Shown here piece after piece: positions 1-6,423 of a DNA stretch of 7,796 nucleotides. Positions within the stretch are counted from its first letter, which is position 1. Every line of letters begins with the position of its first letter. Origin of the DNA: JBKBXU01 sp046313675 (lineage in GTDB: Bacteria > Bacteroidota > Bacteroidia > Cytophagales > Cytophagaceae). The notes beneath the pieces were generated by a model. It was not told the DNA's origin, ran no database searches, and saw only the letters and a program-made list of their open reading frames with translations. The stretch is from assembly GCA_046313675.1 (NCBI GenBank), contig JBKBXU010000231.1, forward strand, positions 1 through 7,796. Reading direction: 5' to 3'. The translations under genes were made by a program, and so were the position numbers.

Positions 1-66
1 TGACTCTATACCGAAATGATTTAAAATACCCTCAGGTAAAAATGGAGCTATAAATTCTGATTTCAT
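1..66 (-). CDS. Partial ORF, possible ISAon1-type transposase N-terminal region protein
   Basis: An ATG at 66-64 opens a frame that runs leftward out of the window for 22 codons without a stop. It begins MKSEFIAPFLPEGILNHFGI. The short acidic-hydrophobic opening with an FLPEGIL-x-HF pattern resembles, from memory, the small first protein of ISAon1-type insertion sequences common in Bacteroidota, where it precedes the main DDE transposase. The nearby repeat cluster at 128-196, which looks like an IS end, fits a transposable-element reading. Only the first residues are visible, so the family call is weak. It could also be an unrelated gene start. Confidence 0.35.
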   Translation of the reverse strand, partial: MKSEFIAPFLPEGILNHFGIES

Positions 67-127
67 TCTTTGTTAAAGTTAGAACAAAACCTCTTACTCC
101 CCAACTTTTACTTGTGAGCCCAACAAA

Positions 128-200
128 GTGGCTCAGTTAACTCCGGAAAATGGCCCAATTTAGTCCAGAATAGGTGGCTCAGTTGAGTCCGGAATAATCA
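128..200. mobile_element. Insertion-sequence end with three imperfect internal repeats
   Basis: Three imperfect copies of a 22-24 bp unit lie head to tail at 128-150, 151-173 and 174-196. The shared core is TGGCYCARTT followed by AGTCCRGAAT or a close variant. Multiple short repeats of the form TGGCTCA...CCGGAAT at an extremity are known from IS21-family elements, which end in CA. The dinucleotide CA at 199-200 is the likely right boundary. The adjoining reading frame (486 to 160) enters this repeat block and stops inside it, as expected if an element inserted into a gene. The family assignment is inferred from the repeat pattern alone. Whether the transposase-like frame at 66-1 belongs to the same element cannot be decided here. 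Confidence 0.5.
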
Positions 201-486
201 CTATTAGATAATTGATGTTTTTTTCTTCAAATAATTCTACAATATTAACTATTGTGGTTTCATATTTATCAAACATACTTTTTTGAGCATATGAATCATA
301 GCCATTTGGTAAAGTATCAATTGTTTTTATCCACGCAGAAAAATCTCTTTTAATAATTATTATTTCTGATGTTCTTAAGTTTTGAGGAACATAAGGGTTA
401 GGGGATATATAATTAAATCCTGTTAACAGAAAGAAAAAGATAACTAAAATTAAGAAACTTCTTATTATAGATTTACTTTGCTTCAT
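160..486 (-). pseudogene. Membrane-anchored hypothetical protein, 3' end lost to IS insertion
   Basis: The frame starts at ATG 486-484 and encodes 108 residues. Residues 1-7 are polar and basic, and residues 8-26 form a strongly hydrophobic helix (IIRSFLILVIFFFLLTGF), so the product would be anchored in or exported across the inner membrane. The remainder is a mixed alpha/beta-like region rich in Ile and Asn. From about residue 97 the codons belong to the repeat block at 174-196, so the tail PDSTEPPILD is IS-derived and the native C-terminus is missing. I recognise no family. The start is supported by the hydrophobic segment following at once. No Shine-Dalgarno is visible, which is normal for Bacteroidota. 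The original gene was longer, and a function for the stub is doubtful. Confidence 0.6.
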
Positions 487-569
487 ATAAGGGTTAATTG
501 TTCTAATTATTTTCCATTATTATTCTTCCACTCATCTATTTATGAAGGTATTTTTGGCAGTTATAAGAT

Positions 570-604
570 CCTCAGAGTACCCGCTGGGAGACTCTGCGGC
601 GGAA
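570..604. repeat. 35-bp hairpin repeat, copy 1
   Basis: The core at 573-596 is a palindrome in which CAGAGT pairs with ACTCTG and CCC pairs with GGG around a three-base loop. It is followed by a CGGCGGAA tail. The 35-bp unit matches 1384-1418 at 30 of 35 positions. It lies in the 198-bp stretch between two genes (487-684), which holds no other feature I can support. It resembles a REP-like dispersed element. It lacks the T-run of a rho-independent terminator but could still form a structure at the end of the transcript from 685-1194. Confidence 0.65.
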
Positions 605-684
605 TAGAAAGAAAGATAGATAGAGAACAGCTCATCACAAACCCCAATCCGAAGTAATGGCTAAATATATTATGGGAATATTGA

Positions 685-1194
685 TTATTTCCCCAGGTTA
701 TTAAAAAGCAATTTTAATTGACTCACACCATTTTTGTCTAATAAGCAATTAATTTTTGGTTTGGCAATTAATACATTACATTCAAAGCATATATTCATAA
801 AAGCGATAGGCTCATTTGATTCATTATAAAAAATTATGGCTTCTCTAAATGTAGGTATACATTCACCGACTTCTCTTGATTTCCTGTAAGGTTGATTAAT
901 TGCTTCATTTAATATTTTAATATCATTAGAATCCAAGGATCTTTTAATCACCTTATCATGAATTAGATGTCCGGAACTATCAATAAAAGAAAACCCCTCT
1001 GAGTAACTATCGTATAAAAAAAATTTATTGTGGTTTTTAGGTTCTCTGTTCTGTATAGAAAAGGCTTCAGCTTTAGAAAAGGGAATGCCAGGGAAATTAA
1101 AAAGATCACTTTGAGCAACCCAATCTTGGTCTGTACTATGTTCTTGGCAACCTATTAGCAGAAATAATAAAAATATTAATAAATAATTGCTCAT
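685..1194 (-). CDS. Small hypothetical lipoprotein with conserved-looking cysteines
   Basis: This encodes a 169-residue protein starting at ATG 1194-1192. The N-terminus is a type II signal peptide: hydrophobic residues 4-14, then the lipobox LIGC with the acylated cysteine at position 16, followed by QEHST. The mature protein would be lipid-anchored in the cell envelope. Further cysteines occur at 112, 136, 139 and 150, including the segment ICFEC. That segment follows a beta-hairpin-like stretch (REAIIFYNESNEPIAFMN). This C...REAI.FYN...ICFEC layout looks like a family of small Bacteroidota lipoproteins of unknown function, but I cannot name it. It stands alone, 300 bp from the next gene upstream (1494-2354), with no operon partner. 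No RBS is visible upstream. It may be a further cassette, but I find no clear core sites around it. Confidence 0.8.
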   Translation of the reverse strand: MSNYLLIFLLFLLIGCQEHSTDQDWVAQSDLFNFPGIPFSKAEAFSIQNREPKNHNKFFLYDSYSEGFSFIDSSGHLIHDKVIKRSLDSNDIKILNEAINQPYRKSREVGECIPTFREAIIFYNESNEPIAFMNICFECNVLIAKPKINCLLDKNGVSQLKLLFNNLGK

Positions 1195-1274
1195 TTAAAT
1201 TCCATGAGATAATAATAACTATTAGGAAAATTAAAGGCTCTTCCTCAGCACTCTACATAAATCCATCATCCTCA

Positions 1275-1456
1275 GCCCTAAACCCTAAGTTAACTATGTT
1301 TTTCTTAATTCTTTCAAGCAAGGTAATTTTCTTTTTGACGGACGTAATGGAGCTTCGGAATTTCCAATTTAACAGATTAAGGTCTTCAGAGTCCCCTTTG
1401 GGAGACTCTGCAGCGGAAGAAACCTGCTGGTCTGCTATATGCATTGTTAGGGCATC
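1275..1456 (-). repeat. Damaged attC-like site at the end of the three-gene cassette
   Basis: Read on the minus strand, GATGCCCTAAC (1456-1446) lies 38 bp past the methyltransferase stop. It complements the start of the same cassette, GTTAGGGCAC at 5382-5373, which marks it as the R'' box of that cassette. It continues into AATGCATATAGCAGACCAGC, the expected left arm of a palindrome, but no complementary right arm follows. The loop instead holds the 35-bp hairpin repeat. A GTTTAGGGC (minus strand, 1283-1275) is the best candidate for the far core box. The stretch 1195-1493 holds no gene: the 63-codon frame across it is a by-product of the repeat. Confidence 0.5.
1384..1418. repeat. 35-bp hairpin repeat, copy 2
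   Basis: The palindromic core at 1387-1410 pairs CAGAGTC with GACTCTG (with a one-base offset), plus CC with GG around a TTT loop, followed by CAGCGGAA. It differs from copy 1 at 571/1385, 579/1393, 583/1397, 584/1398 and 598/1412. Differences at 583-584 fall in the loop, which suggests that the stem is kept while the loop drifts. It sits inside the damaged attC-like region and may have inserted there. Confidence 0.65.
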
Positions 1457-1493
1457 GTGCAGTTATAATCTTTTAAAATTCTTCTTTTTACTA

Positions 1494-2354
1494 CTACAAC
1501 AAAATTGGAGAATTTAAAGCTTTAATTGAATCTTCAAATTCTACTCCTTGAGAAAAAATAAGAATTTCATCACCAACTCGGTTCGATGCAGCTTGAGATA
1601 ATTTATATACAACTTTACTTTGGTTAGGATAAAGATTTAAAATAAATTCATGATTATCATACGAAACCATCCATTTCTTCTGCATTTTATGAACCCGTTT
1701 AGAAAGTCTTAAATGATCATCTTTTGCGTAAAAATTCATATAAAGGTCTGCTCCTTTTTGAAAATAGGGAGGATCTAAATAGATAAATATGTCTTCACTT
1801 TTTTTGTTTAGTTTCTCGATAAATGCTAATCCATCTAAATTTGTTACTGTGATTCTATTTTTCACAGATGCAATTTTTTGAATCCTGTTTATTAAGTCAA
1901 GCTTGTTAAATCGAGCATCAATTTTATATTTTCCAGTTTGTTCTTGCCCACCTATTACACCGCCCTTGATTACTCCAGAAATATTAGTTCTATTAAGAAA
2001 AAAGGTAGATTTAGCTAATTCAAAACTATCCGTATTTTCAGAACTACGATGAATAGATTTATATTTGTTCCAATTTGATATCGAGACATCAACTCCTTCA
2101 AGCCAATTACAAAATTCATTTGGACTATTAAGAACGGTGATCCAAAAGGCATATATTGATTTATCCAAGTCATTAATATATATATGGTCTACATACCCCT
2201 CAAATAGAAGCCTAAGGGCTAGTCCTGCCCCGCCTGCATAAGGTTCGGCATAACTAGTTCCTATTAGTTGATTTTCGTAAAAAATTTTCGAAACGAACGG
2301 GAATATACAATTTTTCCCTCCTGGATATCTTAATGGTGAATAATGTTTACTCAT
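1494..2354 (-). CDS. D12-class DNA adenine-N6 methyltransferase (Dam-like)
   Basis: This 286-residue protein would transfer a methyl group from S-adenosylmethionine to N6 of adenine in a short DNA target. Family motifs appear in order: RYPGGK (residues 9-14, the opening typical of Dam/D12 enzymes), the AdoMet-binding loop EPYAGGAGL (37-45, motif I), IND (60-62) for the ribose-binding acidic position, NRTNISG (121-127), and the catalytic DPPY (194-197, motif IV). The length is normal for the class and no key residue is missing, so it should be active. Its ATG overlaps the stop of the ParB-like gene by four bases (ATGA), indicating translational coupling. As the last gene of the three-gene cassette it probably marks host DNA so that the ATPase/TOPRIM partner spares it. 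The target site cannot be read from the sequence; GATC is only the default guess for Dam relatives. Confidence 0.93.
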   Translation of the reverse strand: MSKHYSPLRYPGGKNCIFPFVSKIFYENQLIGTSYAEPYAGGAGLALRLLFEGYVDHIYINDLDKSIYAFWITVLNSPNEFCNWLEGVDVSISNWNKYKSIHRSSENTDSFELAKSTFFLNRTNISGVIKGGVIGGQEQTGKYKIDARFNKLDLINRIQKIASVKNRITVTNLDGLAFIEKLNKKSEDIFIYLDPPYFQKGADLYMNFYAKDDHLRLSKRVHKMQKKWMVSYDNHEFILNLYPNQSKVVYKLSQAASNRVGDEILIFSQGVEFEDSIKALNSPILL

Positions 2355-3598
2355 ATTGCCCCTTGTTTCCCATGAGAAATTGTAATAATAGCACCAATTA
2401 TAATAGACATTGCAATGGTTTGATCTATATTATTAGATGATTGATAATTATGGGCACCCGTGTGCAATAGCTGGACAATGCTATTTTCATTTACATTTTG
2501 ATTAGATAAAGTGGTTTTTATATCTTTATCGAAAGCTGTTTTTGCGGTTTCAAAATAACATTTTAAATAGTTATCAAGTTTCTTATTATTATCTTCCTTT
2601 GCCGCAGTCTCACATAACAATCTTAAAGACATTCTAATTAGACCGGGAAATGTTTCAGATAATTGGGGTTTCCTAACAACATAAAATTGGTATAAATCAG
2701 AAATGTCTCTATAAAGATTGCTAACTTCCCCAATTCGAAGATACAACTTACCACCAAATAATTCAGTAGTCTTATAGATCCTTTTAGATTGTCTGGGCTG
2801 TACCTTTAGTCCTTCTTCAGAATTACCAAATTTTAATTTAGCAATATGTGAACTATTATTCTTGTTCTTATCCACTATTTCTTGAGAAGTAGGGTCAAGT
2901 ACTTCTAATAATTTTCCTCTATTTCTCCTTGTACTAATTTCTTTTTCGCCAATTTTCTGGGATATATCTTTAAGTATTAAAATAGATTCATTGTCTGAAT
3001 GTATGGTATTTAATCTTCCATTTTTAAAAGAAAATCCTAAAGATTTTAGAACATCTTCTCTGAATATCTCTTCCTTAACGAAACGTTGATTTAAATGAGG
3101 GTTGTTTGAAATTATACCTGTATCTTCTTCAAGAATAAGAAAAGGACTTTTAGGTTCTCCTATAAATTTATGTATAAAAATATCCCTCTCAAGTGGCTGC
3201 CAAGAACCGCTATCTCCATGCTTCCTTAGAACATTAATTAATGCAATTTTTTTTGAACATACATTACATGGTATTTCTTCAGGAAAATCAGGAATTCGTA
3301 TTTGTGTCTGAGAAGTTATCTTTACCAGCCCATGTTTTATTTTTCCAAGAATAATTCTTCTATTACCATCATAAACAACAGGCCTTTCCCCATGATAAAC
3401 CACAGTTGGGAGTTCGCTATAATCGTAATAATCCCCCATTTCTTTAGCCAATTTTGATAAGGTCCATTTAGATAATCTATCATCTAATGCTCTATCTACT
3501 ATTTCTTGATCAGTGGCATCTTCAATGATCGGTTCTCTTGGATTTTCTGTCCACAATACTAAGTCCTTTATATGGATGTATTTTACCTCTTGTTCCAT
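2351..3598 (-). CDS. ParB/Srx-like N-terminal domain protein
   Basis: This 415-residue protein opens with a ParB-like fold region. Residues 6-20 (KYIHIKDLVLWTENP) match the usual first strand plus N-P motif, and VVYDGNRRIILGK (74-86) matches the ParB box II region (usually GERRxRA), here with a DGNRR core at 77-81. ParB-type domains bind nucleotides, and some members cleave DNA. The family is used in partitioning, but also in many phage and defence operons. A CNVC pair (111-114) follows, possibly half of a metal site. The middle and C-terminal parts (about 130-415) match nothing I can name. The C-terminal LLHTGAHNY (377-385) and hydrophobic MSIIIGAIITI (397-407) look helical rather than membrane-spanning. 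It starts 2 bp after the ATPase stop and overlaps the methyltransferase start. There is no ParA partner, so plasmid partition is unlikely. It is more probably the DNA-sensing or specificity subunit. Confidence 0.78.
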   Translation of the reverse strand: MEQEVKYIHIKDLVLWTENPREPIIEDATDQEIVDRALDDRLSKWTLSKLAKEMGDYYDYSELPTVVYHGERPVVYDGNRRIILGKIKHGLVKITSQTQIRIPDFPEEIPCNVCSKKIALINVLRKHGDSGSWQPLERDIFIHKFIGEPKSPFLILEEDTGIISNNPHLNQRFVKEEIFREDVLKSLGFSFKNGRLNTIHSDNESILILKDISQKIGEKEISTRRNRGKLLEVLDPTSQEIVDKNKNNSSHIAKLKFGNSEEGLKVQPRQSKRIYKTTELFGGKLYLRIGEVSNLYRDISDLYQFYVVRKPQLSETFPGLIRMSLRLLCETAAKEDNNKKLDNYLKCYFETAKTAFDKDIKTTLSNQNVNENSIVQLLHTGAHNYQSSNNIDQTIAMSIIIGAIITISHGKQGAI

Positions 3599-3600
3599 AT

Positions 3601-5175
3601 TTAATCTTTAATCAAAAACTTGTAGAATTTATTTGTGTATTTTTCAAAATCAGTTAAAAAAACATTTACTTCTTGTTCATTTTCTTTAATCCAATGATTG
3701 ATAACATTTGCACAATTTCTCCCCCAATAAGGTTTTTGGGAATTAAACCATTCCTTAGCTTTTTCTCTTCCACCCTTACCATTAATACTTTCTATAGGAA
3801 TATCACGAAAAGAAAATTGTTTGTTATAACCTTCATATATTGAATTCCAAATAGGTGAATCATCTGGCAGATTATGCAAAAAATCAGCAATTATTCTCTC
3901 TGGAGATTTTTGACCCGGTAATAACAAAAAATTTTTACTTTGAATGATCCTTTTCATTTTTGAGCTTTCTGTTTTTACATCACCATCCAAAACTATCAAA
4001 GATTCAGGAAATCTAAAGCCAACGACTTTCTTTCTCGACAGCTCAATTAAATTGTCACACCCTAAACTGCAATCAATAAACTGTAAAATATTAGATTTTC
4101 TCTTGATTATAGCTCTGAGAAAAATTTCACCCTCTTTATCTTCTGTAAAGACGGGTATTTTCTTCATTTTCTTTCGTAATGATAAGGCAACATTAAGTTT
4201 ATTCTTTATTACCTCGTAAGGTATATTATCAATAGCCTTAACCTCTGAATTAATTTTTTCAAGATAAACGACTTTAACCTGTCCACTTATCTTTGGATTT
4301 TCTTGCCAATCACATACCTTTTCCAGAATGTTTAATGAATGAGTTGTGAAAATTATTTGTAAGTTAAACTGAGATGAAAATTTTCGTAAAGCATCAATTA
4401 ACTTTAATTGAGATGCAGGGTAAAGAGTTGCATCTATTTCATCAATTGCTAATATACCTCCTTGATAAGAATTTCCATAAGCAGCTTTTAAACGTTTAAA
4501 TGATAAAATGGCTAATAATATTTTACCAATGTTATCTTGACCAGCAGAATTCATTTTCCAATCATAAAATGATGTATTCGCACCGAGAGTATTTTTTTGC
4601 TTGCTAACTAAATAATCCACTCCAGTCATTTCTACATCTCGGATAATGAGTATTTCATTATGCCACTCTTGATAAAATTTAAATTCATCTTCTGTTATAG
4701 TAATTTCATTGCTGGAGCCTATTGAATTATCCTCGCCAATTGGAAATAATCGCGAAAGACTTAAGTAAATAACAGGCAATTGAATATATCCAGAACCTTT
4801 AGACCTGTCTCCTTTCTGCCAAAATCGAATTCCCTTAATACCAGTTTTATCCTTTCTTGCAATACTTTCTATAGTAAATTCAGGTTCATCTTCTCTGTTT
4901 AAATGTAAAGTCCACTCATGATTATTTGGCAAATCGAACTTGTCAGAAAATTTAAACTTTTCACTAAGCATTGATCGGTATTGCCCCCCACAAAGTGGTC
5001 TTTCTCCATATAGTGGATTATCTTTCCCAATGGTAAAAGGTTGACTTAAGATACCAAGAATAGTAGTTTTTTGAGTTCCATTTTGTCCCGCAATTGCAGT
5101 AATTTTATTTCCAAGCTGAAACTCAACATCATTGAATCCCCTAAATTTTTTGATTTGGATTCGATTAATAATCAT
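3601..5175 (-). CDS. OLD-like ATPase fused to a TOPRIM-type nuclease domain
   Basis: This encodes a 524-residue protein. The N-terminal ABC/SMC-type ATPase head shows FRGF (11-14), Walker A GQNGTQKT (30-37), a signature-like SAGQ (210-213), Walker B ILAIDE (241-246) and the switch histidine in TTHS (277-280). The C-terminal third looks TOPRIM-like: an acidic cluster FTEDKEGEIFLRAI (343-356) supplies the early glutamate, LIVLDGDVK (393-401) supplies the DxD-type acids, and LPGQKSPERIIADFL (419-433) follows as in several OLD-type proteins. By analogy with OLD, GajA and fused PARIS-like proteins, it would use ATP to gate DNA or tRNA cleavage. Walker A has GTQKT where GSGKS/T is usual. The start is followed at once by the typical strand IINRIQIKKFRGF, so it is secure. 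First gene of the three-gene cassette. Confidence 0.85.
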   Translation of the reverse strand: MIINRIQIKKFRGFNDVEFQLGNKITAIAGQNGTQKTTILGILSQPFTIGKDNPLYGERPLCGGQYRSMLSEKFKFSDKFDLPNNHEWTLHLNREDEPEFTIESIARKDKTGIKGIRFWQKGDRSKGSGYIQLPVIYLSLSRLFPIGEDNSIGSSNEITITEDEFKFYQEWHNEILIIRDVEMTGVDYLVSKQKNTLGANTSFYDWKMNSAGQDNIGKILLAILSFKRLKAAYGNSYQGGILAIDEIDATLYPASQLKLIDALRKFSSQFNLQIIFTTHSLNILEKVCDWQENPKISGQVKVVYLEKINSEVKAIDNIPYEVIKNKLNVALSLRKKMKKIPVFTEDKEGEIFLRAIIKRKSNILQFIDCSLGCDNLIELSRKKVVGFRFPESLIVLDGDVKTESSKMKRIIQSKNFLLLPGQKSPERIIADFLHNLPDDSPIWNSIYEGYNKQFSFRDIPIESINGKGGREKAKEWFNSQKPYWGRNCANVINHWIKENEQEVNVFLTDFEKYTNKFYKFLIKD

Positions 5176-5297
5176 TATCTATTTCTATTTTATATTCAAA
5201 CAATTTGAGTATTTTTTAATCCCCATTACAGACTTTTTGTATTAAAAAATAAACAAAAAAAATGGTCTATTAAAGTGCTATTAGTTAGTAGTAATTA

Positions 5298-5327
5298 CAA
5301 AATTATCTTTAAGTTGAACTCTTCAAA
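5298..5327 (-). promoter_or_regulatory. Bacteroidota-type promoter for the three-gene cassette
   Basis: On the minus strand, TTTG (5327-5324) is followed 18 bp later by TAATTTTG (5305-5298), matching the Bacteroidota -33 TTTG and -7 TAnnTTTG elements. Transcription would begin near 5291, leaving a leader of about 115 nt before the ATG at 5175. The leader is very AT-rich, with long T and A runs, and has no Shine-Dalgarno sequence. The promoter lies inside the cassette, downstream of its core junction at 5382. The operon would therefore be expressed wherever the cassette lands. Confidence 0.5.
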
Positions 5328-5374
5328 TTTATATCTAAGTCATAATTCTATTGCTAATGCGTCTTTTTGCATGT

Positions 5375-5544
5375 GCCCTAACGGTTTTGCTATGCTACGG
5401 CCACGGTCTTGAAAGAGTTAAACTATCCTCATACACCGAAGCAAGCCAGGCGATAATATACAATTAAAAATTCTGGCGGACAATAACCACTAATGGTCAC
5501 TCTGGCACCGAACCAGTGGCTGGAGTATAGCTTGTGTTGGCAAA
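5375..5544 (-). repeat. attC-like site between the lipoprotein and three-gene cassettes
   Basis: On the minus strand the site runs from TTTGCCAAC (5544-5536) to GTTAGGGC (5382-5375). The arms GCTATGCTACGGCCAC (5389-5404) and GTGGCTGGAGTATAGC (5516-5531) pair at 14 of 16 positions. Unpaired bases lie between arms and core boxes, as in the unpaired central spacer of integron attC sites. Its first box belongs by sequence to the lipoprotein cassette and its last box to the three-gene cassette. With the leader it fills the 372 bp between 5175 and 5548, which holds no gene. Confidence 0.65.
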
Positions 5545-5547
5545 TCG

Positions 5548-6278
5548 TTATTTTTCTTTTGTTAGATAAACCTTCAAATTATTGTCAGGCGCCTCTTTTT
5601 CGATTTCATAAATGATGGTTTGTGTTTTTTGGTAGTAGATGTATGGCTGTTTGGAATCCTACTGTTTGGTTTCCTTGATTTCCCTNNNNNNNNNNCATCT
5701 AGTTTTTCGATTATTTCTGCCATATCCACCCAGTCCGATCCATAAATTTCAAGACTTTCATCAGTTATTGAGTAATTACTTTTATTAAGCGTGTCTCCTG
5801 CATTTGATATATAAAATAACTTATCCCCAGCCAACACCAGCTTATCTCCTACATTAACTTCATTGCCGAAAAGTTTTTTTAAGCTCATTTTTGCATCTTC
5901 ACACATTTTACAATTAGGTACGTCTAGAGAATCAACTTTCCAGATGTTTATATCAGCCTTATTATTCTTATTTATTTTAATGGCTTCTCCATTTATAATT
6001 TGATATTCATTAGTAGGGGTTAGTGTTAATATTTGGCTTCCTTTTTTTGTTGCAATTGTTCTAAATACTGAACCTTCACTTAATACCCCTGACCAAGTAC
6101 CTGAATATTCATAATTATTTTTTCCTTCATTAACTATTTCGACAAAAGTAGAATCTCGATATAATTCCAATGTCGCCTTTTGAACACTGTCATTTATTTG
6201 GAATTTCTCAATTGGCTTATTGCAGGAGGTTAAAAGTCCAATAATTAAAATGATTATAGTGTTAAGGTGTCCTTTCAT
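5548..6278 (-). CDS. Hypothetical lipoprotein, interrupted by assembly gap
   Basis: I place the start at ATG 6278-6276, 12 bp past the cassette junction. A TTG at 6290 in the same frame would sit inside the attC core and put residues ahead of the signal peptide. From the ATG the protein begins MKGHLNTIIILIIGLLTSC, a type II signal with lipobox LTSC, then CNKPIEK. The body contains a beta-rich stretch and a CKMC pair in PNCKMCEDA, and I cannot name a family. Ten Ns at 5686-5695 break it. Beyond them the frame in phase with the start ends at 5574 in a basic, unprotein-like tail. The next frame, reading IYYQKTQTIIYEIEKEAP and ending in TAA at 5550-5548, looks far more natural and stops right at the cassette's end box, but it contains one TAG at 5661-5659. 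The true C-terminus and length are therefore unknown. Confidence 0.65.
5686..5695. other. Assembly gap (10 N)
   Basis: There are ten consecutive Ns inside the lipoprotein gene. Ten is a conventional filler length, so the real distance is unknown. The end box at 5544-5536 complements the start of this same cassette (6291-6282), which argues that no whole cassette has been lost in the gap. Confidence 0.97.
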
Positions 6279-6284
6279 AATGTT

Positions 6285-6416
6285 TGCCAACGTTGGTATA
6301 AAAAACGGGCAGCGGTTTTAAAAGCAGTTAAATATCCCCCGAGACCGCAGCCAGCGAAAAGAACTGAAGGCTCTGCTACCACTGAACCCGCTGCTCTTTT
6401 TTATATGTTGTTGGGC
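6285..6416 (-). repeat. attC-like site between nuclease and lipoprotein cassettes
   Basis: This is a 132-bp imperfect palindrome. On the minus strand it starts GCCCAAC (6416-6410), a perfect RYYYAAC box, and ends CGTTGGCA (6292-6285). The arms TATAAAAAACGGGCAGCGG (6297-6315) and CCGCTGCTCTTTTTTATA (6388-6405) pair almost throughout. The junction G|TTGGCA falls at 6291/6290. The stop codon of the upstream nuclease gene lies 7 bp before the first box, and the lipoprotein ATG lies 12 bp after the junction. This is the compact spacing seen in classical cassettes. Confidence 0.75.
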
Positions 6417-6423
6417 GTAGGCA

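Noticed and set aside
1253..1444. A 63-codon minus-strand frame beginning MHIADQQVSSAAESP
   Set aside because: It starts within the palindrome arm, passes through the hairpin repeat and ends in the damaged attC region. Its residues are a translation of repeat DNA and no independent coding signal is seen.
2351..3598. Plasmid-partition ParB
   Set aside because: No ParA-type ATPase or parS-like repeat is present. The operon partners are a TOPRIM ATPase and a methylase, and the box is DGNRR rather than GERR.
1494..5175. Classical type II restriction-modification operon
   Set aside because: No stand-alone restriction endonuclease is present. The cutting candidate is an ATP-dependent OLD/TOPRIM protein, and a ParB-like third subunit is not part of type II systems.
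5176..5374. CRISPR or riboswitch in the AT-rich leader of the three-gene operon
   Set aside because: There are no regularly spaced repeats and no recognisable aptamer pattern, only A and T runs and the promoter elements.
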